This document shows, piece after piece, positions 1 to 5,696 of a stretch of 36,558 bases of DNA. The first letter of the stretch is position 1. Each line of letters starts with the position of its first letter. The DNA comes from Streptomyces smaragdinus (lineage in GTDB: Bacteria; Actinomycetota; Actinomycetes; Streptomycetales; Streptomycetaceae), in contig NZ_WEGJ01000050.1 of assembly GCF_009604385.1 (NCBI RefSeq), positions 1-36,558 of the forward strand, given 5' to 3'. A model generated the notes under the pieces. It saw only the letters and a list, made by a program, of their open reading frames with translations, was not told the origin of the DNA and made no database searches. The translations under genes and the position numbers were made by a program.

Positions 1-119
1 AAGTGCTCGAGGGTGTGGATGATGATCGGCTTGCCGTGGATCTCGAGGAACTGCTTGGGCAGGGCCCGGCTGTTCATCCGCGAGCCGATACCACCGGCGA
101 AAAGCAACGCTACGTTCAT
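1..119 (-). CDS. TarI/IspD-family cytidylyltransferase, N-terminal fragment
   Basis: Only the first 39 or so codons lie in the window; the gene runs off the left edge. The N-terminus MNVALLFAGGIGSRM, followed by LPKQFLEI and then KPIIIHTLEHF, is the nucleotide-binding signature of the IspD/TarI cytidylyltransferases, which join CTP to methylerythritol 4-phosphate or ribitol 5-phosphate. The GGIGSRM form and the LPKQFLEI spacing look closer to TarI (CDP-ribitol for wall polymers) than to IspD as I remember them, but the specificity regions are not visible. The ATG lies three bases after the terD stop, so it is probably co-transcribed and translationally coupled with terD. Confidence 0.75.
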   Translation of the reverse strand, partial: MNVALLFAGGIGSRMNSRALPKQFLEIHGKPIIIHTLEH

Positions 120-122
120 GAC

Positions 123-671
123 TCAAAGCGCCGGCGCCTGCTCCTCGAGGACCTCGCCGCCGAAGTTCTTCAGCAGCGCGTCGAGCCCGCCGTCGAAGCC
201 CTGGCCGACGGCCGCGAACCGCCAGACGTCCTTGAAGTAGAAGTCACCGATCATCACCGCGCGCTCGGTGGTGAACTCCGAGCCGTTGAACGCGTACCGG
301 GCCACCTCCTCGCCGCCGGCGACGATCCGCAGATAGCCCGGCCCCACCTGGGACATCGTCCCGGAACCGTCGATCGTCGCGGTGAAGGACAGCTTGCGGA
401 TCGACTGCGGTATCCGGTCGAGCGTGATCCGGAACGACTGCGTGTCGCCCGACTGCGCGCCGAGCTGCTGGATGGACTCCTCCGGCGACTTCGGCTGGTT
501 GAAGAAGATGAAGTACCGGTCGTCGGTGAGCTGCTCGTTGGCGTCGAGCCCGAAGCAGCTGATGTCGAACCCGAACCCCGGACCCGCGATCTGCACACCT
601 ACGTACAGGTCGGTTCCGGGCGTCAAATCACTGATCTTGGCCTTGTGGCCACGCTGGAATTGCCTGGTCAT
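123..671 (-). CDS. TerD family protein
   Basis: This 182-residue protein matches the TerD/CABP family, cytoplasmic calcium-binding beta-sandwich proteins linked to tellurite and other stress resistance in Streptomyces. Family signatures are the FDISCFGLDAN segment near residue 35, the DDRYFIFFNQP strand that follows, the DRIPQSIRKLSFTATIDG region, and the C-terminal FYFKDVWRFAAVGQGFDGGL block. The start is placed at the ATG giving MTRQFQRGHKAKI, which is where family homology begins; an upstream extension to 737 is proline/glycine-rich and looks non-coding. It is followed directly by a TarI/IspD-like cytidylyltransferase and preceded, 149 bases upstream, by a YgjP-type peptidase on the same strand. 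A lone TerD beside a wall-polymer-type gene suggests an envelope role, but that is inference. Confidence 0.85.
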   Translation of the reverse strand: MTRQFQRGHKAKISDLTPGTDLYVGVQIAGPGFGFDISCFGLDANEQLTDDRYFIFFNQPKSPEESIQQLGAQSGDTQSFRITLDRIPQSIRKLSFTATIDGSGTMSQVGPGYLRIVAGGEEVARYAFNGSEFTTERAVMIGDFYFKDVWRFAAVGQGFDGGLDALLKNFGGEVLEEQAPAL

Positions 672-820
672 GCCGAACGACCGTCCCCCTCCGCGCCTTT
701 GCTGTAAACCCGACGGACCGGGCGGTCCCGGCCTCACGCCGACCCGGCCCGGGTGGGTCCCCGGCCGGTACGTCGCCGTCGTCGTGCCGGGTGATCCCCC
801 GGCCCTGCGTCCGGCTCAGC

Positions 821-1396
821 CTAGCCTTTGTCCGGCTGGCCGGGAATGTAGGGCAGCGATTCGGTCGCGACGACGCCCTCCAGATAGCCGCGCGCCCGCT
901 CCGTCTTCGGATAGGCCTCCAGCAGCTTCCAGAAACGCGGTCCGTGACCGGGGACCAGCAGATGCGCGAGCTCGTGGACCAGCACGTAGTCGACGACGTA
1001 CTCGGGCATCCCCTGCAGCCGGTGCGACAGCCGGATGCTGCCCTCGGCCGGGGTGCACGAGCCCCAGCGGGTGTTCTGGTTGGTGACCCAGCGGACGCTG
1101 CTGGGCCGGGCGCGGCCGCCGAGGAACTGGTCCGCGAGCTGCCCGGCGCGTACGGCGAGCTCGGCGTCGCCCAGCATCCGCTTCCGCTCCTGCGCCTGGA
1201 GCTTGTCGAGCATCACCTCGACCCAGCGCTGCTCCTCCGCCTCCGACATCCGGGCGGGGATCAGGACCACGGTGCGGTCGCCGTCGCGGTACGCCGAGAC
1301 CGTACGGCGCCTGCGCGCACTGCGCCGGACCTCGACCGCGCTCGTGGGCTTCGGTCCTGCGGGGTCGGGTCGGCTGCGCTGATGTTCGGCAGGCAC
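821..1396 (-). CDS. YgjP-like (DUF45/M48-type) metallopeptidase
   Basis: This 191-residue protein has the YgjP/DUF45 domain, a gluzincin-like metallopeptidase fold. The zinc motif HELAH lies near residue 140, followed by LLVPGHGPRFW, where the second His and the RFW block are typical of the family. The preceding RWGSCTPAEGSIRLSHRL region is the other family hallmark. The N-terminal 45 residues are basic and variable. I chose the GTG at 1396 (MPAEHQRSR); an in-frame GTG at 1426 would add ten residues. No signal peptide or membrane segment is visible, so it is probably cytoplasmic. It diverges from the ThiF-like gene across a 410-base region. Substrates of this family are unknown to me. Confidence 0.85.
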   Translation of the reverse strand: MPAEHQRSRPDPAGPKPTSAVEVRRSARRRRTVSAYRDGDRTVVLIPARMSEAEEQRWVEVMLDKLQAQERKRMLGDAELAVRAGQLADQFLGGRARPSSVRWVTNQNTRWGSCTPAEGSIRLSHRLQGMPEYVVDYVLVHELAHLLVPGHGPRFWKLLEAYPKTERARGYLEGVVATESLPYIPGQPDKG

Positions 1397-1806
1397 GGCC
1401 TCGACGTTACAGGCTGTACAGGGCACAAGTCCCGACCCGAGGCCAGATCACGACGTGCTCACACACGATTTGCGCAGGCTCTTTACCGGGGTCGGCCTCC
1501 ATAGAGGGATGTATCCCCCATAGGGGGCACGGGATTTGATTCACGGCGCGGACCTGGTGTTCGGCGGGAGTCGGGTTCGTCACAGTGCCGGGGGCCGGCC
1601 GGTCGCGCCGCGCGGTTGACAGCAGATTTGAACACGTTCAAGCTGACTCTCGGTACGGGGTCCGGCAGCGCGTCCCGGCGCGCATTTGTACGACAAGCGC
1701 CGGTGCCCTGTGGACAGCGGTCGGCGGGTTTCCGGGCCGGGGGTGCAGGGTGGTGTCCGCCGCTCGCTTCCGGGCGGCGGAGGTGACTGCGACGGACGGG
1801 GGAGCC
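1397..1806. promoter_or_regulatory. divergent intergenic region with candidate promoter and operator
   Basis: This 410-base stretch separates the YgjP-type gene (minus) from the ThiF-like gene (plus) and holds no convincing gene. It contains a perfect TTGACA at 1616-1621, an inverted repeat TTGAACacGTTCAA at 1628-1641, and a CCCCC-ATA-GGGGG inverted repeat at 1515-1527. It is less GC-rich than its surroundings, as expected for control DNA. Transcription start sites cannot be fixed from sequence. Confidence 0.5.
1616..1645 (+). promoter_or_regulatory. candidate -35 element (TTGACA) overlapped by an inverted repeat
   Basis: TTGACA at 1616-1621 is a consensus -35 hexamer for the housekeeping sigma factor. 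No good -10 (TANNNT) appears at the expected distance; the bases there are the TTGAACacGTTCAA inverted repeat (1628-1641), which could be a regulator binding site. The promoter reading is therefore weak and the operator reading is inferred from symmetry alone. Confidence 0.3.
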
Positions 1807-2952
1807 ATGGACGGGGAACGCGGGACGGACGGGCCGCATCCCATGCTCAAGCCGGCGCTGCGCCGGGCGTGGCGGACGGGACAGACGGTGCAGTTTGGGG
1901 TGACGCGGGCGGCGGCCATGACGTTCGGGCCGCTGGATCCGGCCGCGGGGATGCTGCTGGAGCGGCTCACGGGGGCCCGGGGGATGGAGCTGCTGCGCCG
2001 GGAGGCCGGTGCGCTGGGGCTGCCGGCCGGGCGGGCGGATCAGCTGGTGGCGGCGCTCGGGCGGTCGGGGCTGCTCACGGACGCCGTGGGCGGCGGGCCG
2101 GCGGTCGCCCGGCTGCGGGAGCGGACGGCCGCCCTCGACCGGCTGCGTCCGGATCTCGCGTCGCTGTCCGTCGTGCACCCCGAGCCGGACGGGGCGCTGC
2201 GGCGGCTGGCGGCACGGCGGGCGCTGCGGGTGCAGGTGCGGGGGGCCGGGCGGGTGGGCACGGCGGTCGCGGCGCTGCTCTCCGCGGCGGGGGTGGGGCG
2301 GGTCGATGTGCTGGACGGGGGGTGTGTGGAGCCGTGGGACGTGTCGCCCGGGGGGCACGGGGCGGAGGGCGTCGGGGAGCGGCGGGCGGTGTCGGCGCGG
2401 CGGGTGGTGCGGGGCGCGGCGCCGGATCGGGGGCGGGCCGGCGGGGGTGAGTCGGTGCCGTACACGCTGGTGGTGGTCGCGCCGCGGGACGGGCTCGCGG
2501 TGTACGCGCCGGATCCGGGGGCGGTGGAGGGGCTGATGGCGGTGGGGACGCCGCATCTCTTCGCGGGGGTGCTGGAGGCGACGGGGGTGGTGGGCCCGCT
2601 GGTGCTGCCGGGCGGCACGGCGTGTGCCGGGTGTCTGGCGGGGGCGCGGGCGGCAGAGGAGCCGGAGTGGCCCCGGCTGCTGGCGCAGTGGCGGTCCGGT
2701 GCCGCGGCGAAGGGGGTGCACGCCTGCGACGTCGCGTTGGCGACAATGGTGGCGGGACTGACCGCGAGCCATGCCCTGACCTTTCTGGACGGGCGGCTGC
2801 CACCGGTCACGGGAGCACGGCTGGAGCTGGCCCTGCCGGGGCTCGAGCCGGACATGAACAGGCTGGAACCGTATCCGGAGTGCGGCTGCGGCGCGGCGGA
2901 CTCCGCCGGGCCGCTCGGGGCCGGACAGGAAGCTGGAGGGGCACGTGTCTGA
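1807..2952 (+). CDS. orphan ThiF/E1-like protein (TOMM leader-binding type)
   Basis: This 381-residue protein resembles the ThiF/E1-like proteins that accompany YcaO cyclodehydratases in azoline-peptide (TOMM) pathways. The N-terminal MLKPALRRAWR and VQFGVTRA segment resembles the leader-peptide-binding winged-helix part. A Rossmann motif GAGRVGTAVAALLSAAG (near residue 145) is followed by an acidic strand (VDVLDGG). Two cysteine pairs, CAGC and CGC near the C-terminus, could hold a zinc ion. The ATP-handling Arg/Gln pattern of true E1 enzymes is not obvious, so catalysis is doubtful. The ATG follows a GGGGGAG ribosome site; in-frame codons to 1585 are poor. No YcaO or precursor peptide is nearby. 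Its stop overlaps the ABC1 kinase start by eight bases, so the two are co-translated. Confidence 0.75.
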   Translation: MDGERGTDGPHPMLKPALRRAWRTGQTVQFGVTRAAAMTFGPLDPAAGMLLERLTGARGMELLRREAGALGLPAGRADQLVAALGRSGLLTDAVGGGPAVARLRERTAALDRLRPDLASLSVVHPEPDGALRRLAARRALRVQVRGAGRVGTAVAALLSAAGVGRVDVLDGGCVEPWDVSPGGHGAEGVGERRAVSARRVVRGAAPDRGRAGGGESVPYTLVVVAPRDGLAVYAPDPGAVEGLMAVGTPHLFAGVLEATGVVGPLVLPGGTACAGCLAGARAAEEPEWPRLLAQWRSGAAAKGVHACDVALATMVAGLTASHALTFLDGRLPPVTGARLELALPGLEPDMNRLEPYPECGCGAADSAGPLGAGQEAGGARV

Positions 2953-4300
2953 TCTTCCTCGTAAGGCGGTGACGCGGACGGCGAAGCTGGCCGCGCTGCC
3001 CATAGGGTTCGCGGGCCGTACGGCCTGGGGGCTGGGCAAGCGGATCGGCGGGCGGTCCGCGGAGATCGTGGCCCGTGAGCTCCAGCAGCGCACCGCCGAG
3101 CAGCTGTTCAAGGTGCTCGGCGAGCTGAAGGGCGGGGCGATGAAGTTCGGGCAGGCGCTGTCCGTCTTCGAGTCGGCCCTGCCCGAGGACATCGCCGGGC
3201 CGTACCGGGCGGCCCTGACGAAGCTCCAGGAGGCGGCGCCGCCGATGCCCGTGAGATCGGTGCACCAGGCGCTGGCGGAGCGGCTCGGGGAGGACTGGCG
3301 GGACCTGTTCGACTCCTTCGAGGACACCCCGGCCGCGGCGGCGTCGATCGGCCAGGTCCACCGGGCGGTGTGGCACGACGGCCGTGAGGTGGCGGTGAAG
3401 GTGCAGTATCCGGGGGCGGGCGAGGCGCTGCTCAGCGATCTCACCCAGCTCGCCCGGTTCTCCCGGCTGCTGGGTCCGCTGATCCCGGGCATGGACATCA
3501 AGCCGCTGATCGCCGAGCTGCGGGACCGGGTGTCGGAGGAGCTGGACTACGGGCTGGAGGCGCGGGCGCAGAAGGCGTACGCGGCGGAGTTCGCGGACGA
3601 CCCGGACGTGTTCGTCCCGGACGTGGTGCATCAGGCCGACCAGGTCCTGGTGACGGAGTGGATGGACGGTGTCCCGCTCGCCTCCCTCATATCCGACGGC
3701 ACCGAGGAGGAGCGCGACCGGGTGGGCCAGCTCCTGGCCCGCTTCCTCTTCGCCGGCACGGCCCGCACGGGCCTGCTGCACGCGGACCCGCACCCGGGGA
3801 ACTTCCGCCTCATCAAGGAGGGCTCCCCCGAGGAGTGGCGCCTGGGCGTCATGGACTTCGGCACGGTGGACCGCCTCACGGAGGGCCTCCCCCCGACCAT
3901 CGGGGAAGCCCTGCGCCTGGCCCTGGCCGGCGAGGCGGACGAGGTCTACGAGATGCTCCGCACGGAGGGCTTCGTCAAGCCGACGATCACCCTGGACCCG
4001 CAGGCGGTGCTGGACTACCTGGTCCCGATCATCGAACCGGCGGGGGCGGACGAGTTCACGTTCACCCGCGCCTGGATGCGCACCCAGGCGGCCCGCATAG
4101 CGGACCCCCGCGCCCCGGCCCACCACCTGGGCAAGCAGCTGAACCTCCCCCCGTCGTACCTCCTGATCCACCGGGTGACGCTGTCGACGATCGGCGTCCT
4201 GTGCCAGCTGAACGCAAGCGTCCGCATGAGGGAGGAACTGGAGGCCTGGCTCCCGGGCTTCGCGGCGTCGGAGGAGGCGCTCGGGGAGTCGACGGCGTAA
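2945..4300 (+). CDS. ABC1/UbiB (AarF) family protein kinase-like protein
   Basis: This 451-residue protein belongs to the ABC1/UbiB family of atypical kinases/ATPases associated with quinone and lipid metabolism. The family-specific KxGQ motif appears as MKFGQALSVFE near residue 63, the alanine-rich loop as AAAASIGQVHRA, the VAVKVQYPG strand carries the ATP-contacting lysine, and LLHADPHPGNF plus VMDFGTVDRL are the catalytic and metal-binding segments. Length and motifs are complete, so it should be active. It starts with GTG inside the end of the ThiF-like gene. The equivalent gene also sits next to whiB7 in mycobacteria (recalled as Rv3197, associated there with macrolide tolerance), so a link to the WblC response is plausible but not shown here. 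Confidence 0.92.
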   Translation: MSDLPRKAVTRTAKLAALPIGFAGRTAWGLGKRIGGRSAEIVARELQQRTAEQLFKVLGELKGGAMKFGQALSVFESALPEDIAGPYRAALTKLQEAAPPMPVRSVHQALAERLGEDWRDLFDSFEDTPAAAASIGQVHRAVWHDGREVAVKVQYPGAGEALLSDLTQLARFSRLLGPLIPGMDIKPLIAELRDRVSEELDYGLEARAQKAYAAEFADDPDVFVPDVVHQADQVLVTEWMDGVPLASLISDGTEEERDRVGQLLARFLFAGTARTGLLHADPHPGNFRLIKEGSPEEWRLGVMDFGTVDRLTEGLPPTIGEALRLALAGEADEVYEMLRTEGFVKPTITLDPQAVLDYLVPIIEPAGADEFTFTRAWMRTQAARIADPRAPAHHLGKQLNLPPSYLLIHRVTLSTIGVLCQLNASVRMREELEAWLPGFAASEEALGESTA

Positions 4301-4306
4301 AAGGGA

Positions 4307-4337
4307 AGGGGCCCTCCCGAGCGGTGGGAAGGCCCCT
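4307..4337. terminator. bidirectional terminator hairpin
   Basis: AGGGGCC (4307-4313) pairs with GGCCCCT (4331-4337); after one C/A mismatch, TCCC pairs with GGGA around a seven-base loop. It lies between the convergent ABC1 kinase gene and the small gene at 4373, so it can end transcripts from both sides. There is no long U-tract, which is common in Streptomyces. Confidence 0.75.
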
Positions 4338-4372
4338 GAGGGGGATCGGGGGGAGCGGCCCCCGAATCCGGG

Positions 4373-4690
4373 TCAGTTCATGACCGCCATGGCGAGCGCA
4401 CGGCGCGCGCGGAGCTGGACCCGCTCCGCCCGCCGCTGCAGCCGCCGGGCGGCGACCAGCGCCAACGCCCGGCGCTCCGTTTCCGCCTCCCGCATGCGCT
4501 CCTGATATTGCGCACGCGCGAGGGCTTCTGGCATGAGTTGCATTTCGAGCTTCCTGTTCTGACGCTCGCCGCAGGCGACCGTCTCTGCTTCGGGACGTGC
4601 GTTCGGGGTCTCGGGGGAGGGCTTCATCGTGGGGACCTGCTTCTCGGGTTCGTGCGCGTGGGGACGGGAGATGGTGCCGGGGACGTTCAT
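4373..4690 (-). CDS. small basic protein coupled to wblC, function unknown
   Basis: This 105-residue protein has no domain I recognise. Its ATG overlaps the wblC stop as ATGA, so it is probably translated with wblC; an internal ATG at 4627 (MKPSPETPN) would shorten it by 21 residues. The first half is polar and proline-rich with a single Cys (VACGERQ). The second half is an Arg/Glu/Ala-rich probable helix (ERMREAETERR, then AARRLQRRAERVQLRARR) with high positive charge that could bind RNA or DNA or form a coiled coil. Ending right before the terminator at 4307, it is the last gene of the wblC transcript. Being under the wblC attenuator, it should be produced when translation is inhibited, which makes a ribosome- or stress-related role worth testing. 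Confidence 0.65.
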   Translation of the reverse strand: MNVPGTISRPHAHEPEKQVPTMKPSPETPNARPEAETVACGERQNRKLEMQLMPEALARAQYQERMREAETERRALALVAARRLQRRAERVQLRARRALAMAVMN

Positions 4691-5052
4691 GCCGCGACCG
4701 GGTTCTTGCGCGGACGGCCACGGGGCCGCTTGCGGGCTACGACGACACCCTGGATGAAGAGCTCGCCACCCCAGACGCCCCACGGCTCACGCCGCTCCTT
4801 GGCGCCGGCCAGGCAGGCCTCACGCACCGGGCAGGTCTGGCAGAGCGACTTGGCGTACTCGACGTCCGCCGGCGACTCCGCGAAGAAGACCTCGGGGTCG
4901 TAGGTCCGGCAGGGGACGAGCTCGCCGAGGCTCTCGATGCGCTCGTCGAGCGAAGTCAGTGCGGTGACCGCGGTCAAAGGGACCTCCAGGTCCGAGGGAT
5001 GGTCAGGTGAGTCAGCTGAGGGGAGGTAGGGAGCGTGTACGGGGGTGGACAC
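4687..5052 (-). CDS. wblC: WblC/WhiB7 redox-sensitive transcription factor
   Basis: This 121-residue protein has the WhiB domain with four Fe-S cysteines (PCRTYDP, then SLCQTCPVREACLAG), the GVWGG turn that contacts the principal sigma factor, and a C-terminal AT-hook RPRGRPRKN that is diagnostic of WhiB7/WblC. In actinomycetes this protein binds SigA/HrdB region 4 and activates intrinsic resistance genes after ribosome-targeting antibiotics. The GTG at 5052 is chosen because an AGGAAGG ribosome site lies at 5059-5065 and homology starts near here; codons further upstream fall in the attenuator. It is preceded by a hairpin terminator with U-tract and a 115-codon leader ORF, and followed by an ATGA-coupled small gene. 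Confidence 0.95.
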   Translation of the reverse strand: MSTPVHAPYLPSADSPDHPSDLEVPLTAVTALTSLDERIESLGELVPCRTYDPEVFFAESPADVEYAKSLCQTCPVREACLAGAKERREPWGVWGGELFIQGVVVARKRPRGRPRKNPVAA

Positions 5053-5121
5053 GTTGTGCCTTCCTGTAATCGGCGCTGGGCCATCGGGTCGGGGGAGGTT
5101 CCCCCGGGTGGGACAAGCAAA

Positions 5122-5157
5122 AGGGCCGCGGATCCCGGTTTCGGGTTCCGCGGCCCT
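5122..5157 (-). terminator. wblC leader attenuator (intrinsic terminator)
   Basis: Read on the minus strand, an 11-base-pair stem AGGGCCGCGGA/TCCGCGGCCCT encloses an A/A mismatch, a further CCCG/CGGG stem and an AAAC loop, and is followed directly by TTTTGCTTGT, a U-rich run. It sits 27 bases after the leader ORF stop and about 70 bases before the wblC start, exactly where an attenuator should be. Its 5' arm can pair instead with 5207-5217. Attenuation of whiB7/wblC by a leader ORF is established for the family; the pairing here is read directly from the sequence. Confidence 0.88.
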
Positions 5158-5183
5158 GGTAGGTGCCGTCTCGATCTGTTCGA

Positions 5184-5531
5184 TCAAGATGGATCCTGCC
5201 AGGGTTCAGGGCCGCGGTAGCCCCGCATCGTCTGGTGCTGCTCATTGGCATCGGTTGCGCCTGCGGCGATGTGTCCGCCGAAGGCCCACGTCTGCTCCTG
5301 GAGGCCGGCACCCGCGATGACGCCTGCATAGGCCTGCTTCGCCTCTGCCGGTGCTGCCACGGGTGCCTGGGTCGGTCGCTTGACTACGGCGACCGATCCG
5401 AGGGAGCTGCCCAGTGCGAGACCGGAGCGCGAACCGGACAGACCGGTGCCGCGCAGGCCACGCTCGGAGACGGCGATCGGGCAGGAGGCGGTCACGGGAC
5501 GGCCGACCAGTTTGGTGATCGTGCTCTCCAC
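5184..5531 (-). CDS. 115-residue protein; probable wblC leader ORF
   Basis: The gene starts with GTG (MESTITKLVGRPV) after a strong GAGAGGAGG ribosome site and ends 27 bases before the wblC attenuator. The first half has normal GC-rich third positions; the last third (from KRPTQAPVAAPAEAKQ on) has relaxed codon use, as expected if the RNA rather than the protein is under selection there. No domain, signal peptide or membrane segment is evident; Gly/Ala/Ser are frequent. The codons for YRGP near the C-terminus contain the 11 bases complementary to the 5' arm of the attenuator, so ribosome progress over this ORF can decide whether the terminator forms. It may be only a regulatory ORF or also make a functional small protein. 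Confidence 0.7.
   Translation of the reverse strand: MESTITKLVGRPVTASCPIAVSERGLRGTGLSGSRSGLALGSSLGSVAVVKRPTQAPVAAPAEAKQAYAGVIAGAGLQEQTWAFGGHIAAGATDANEQHQTMRGYRGPEPWQDPS
5207..5217 (-). promoter_or_regulatory. antiterminator arm of the wblC leader
   Basis: On the minus strand this reads CCGCGGCCCTG, a perfect 11-base complement of CAGGGCCGCGG at 5148-5158, the 5' arm of the attenuator. It is effectively a second copy of the attenuator's 3' arm. Pairing would leave the terminator unable to form. The arm lies inside the leader ORF, 21 bases before its stop, so normal translation would mask it and early ribosome stalling would free it. Confidence 0.75.
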
Positions 5532-5559
5532 GGTTCTCGCCTCCTCTCGGCGTCTCGGT

Positions 5560-5581
5560 GCAGTGAGAGGTGTCTCACTGC
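5560..5581. repeat. perfect inverted repeat in the wblC leader
   Basis: GCAGTGAGA (5560-5568) and TCTCACTGC (5573-5581) form a nine-base-pair stem around GGTG. It lies just upstream of the ribosome site of the 115-codon leader ORF. It could be an RNA hairpin affecting initiation or a dyad operator; sequence alone cannot tell. Confidence 0.6.
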
Positions 5582-5600
5582 GGGCAGCTAACAGTAGAAC

Positions 5601-5636
5601 ACGGAATCATCGGTTCCCGGAACCGCTTGCTTCCGT
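5601..5636. repeat. two-tier stem-loop at the predicted 5' end of the wblC transcript
   Basis: ACGGAA (5601-5606) pairs with TTCCGT (5631-5636), and inside it CGGTTCC (5611-5617) pairs with GGAACCG (5619-5625) around one base. The predicted -10 element ends at 5644, so the RNA would begin almost exactly at this structure. A 5'-terminal stem-loop would stabilise the leader; alternatively the DNA dyad is an operator. Confidence 0.55.
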
Positions 5637-5637
5637 G

Positions 5638-5662
5638 CTCGGAAGGCTATGAGCCTTCCGAG
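5638..5662. terminator. hairpin after uvrD2, overlapping the wblC -10 element
   Basis: CTCGGAAGGCT and AGCCTTCCGAG form a perfect 11-base-pair stem around a three-base loop, 35 bases after the uvrD2 stop. No U-tract follows. It may end uvrD2 transcripts, but the same bases hold the predicted wblC -10 (TAGCCT), so it could also be a regulator site. Confidence 0.55.
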
Positions 5663-5682
5663 GGCGAACGCAAACCATTTTT
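5644..5682 (-). promoter_or_regulatory. candidate WblC-activated promoter of wblC
   Basis: On the minus strand AAAAAT (5682-5677) lies just upstream of a weak -35 TTGCGT (5673-5668), an 18-base spacer and a -10 TAGCCT (5649-5644). WhiB7 proteins are known to use their AT-hook to bind an AT-rich stretch immediately before the -35 of SigA promoters, and whiB7 is autoregulated. The AT-rich run is striking in this GC-rich DNA. The assignment is inferred; no start site is known for this sequence. Confidence 0.5.
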
Positions 5683-5696
5683 CGAGGTTTTTGGGC

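Noticed and set aside
5012..5329. 105-codon minus-strand frame across the wblC leader and start
   Set aside because: It overlaps wblC in another frame, has no good ribosome site and includes both attenuator arms; the 115-codon frame has better start signals and coding bias.
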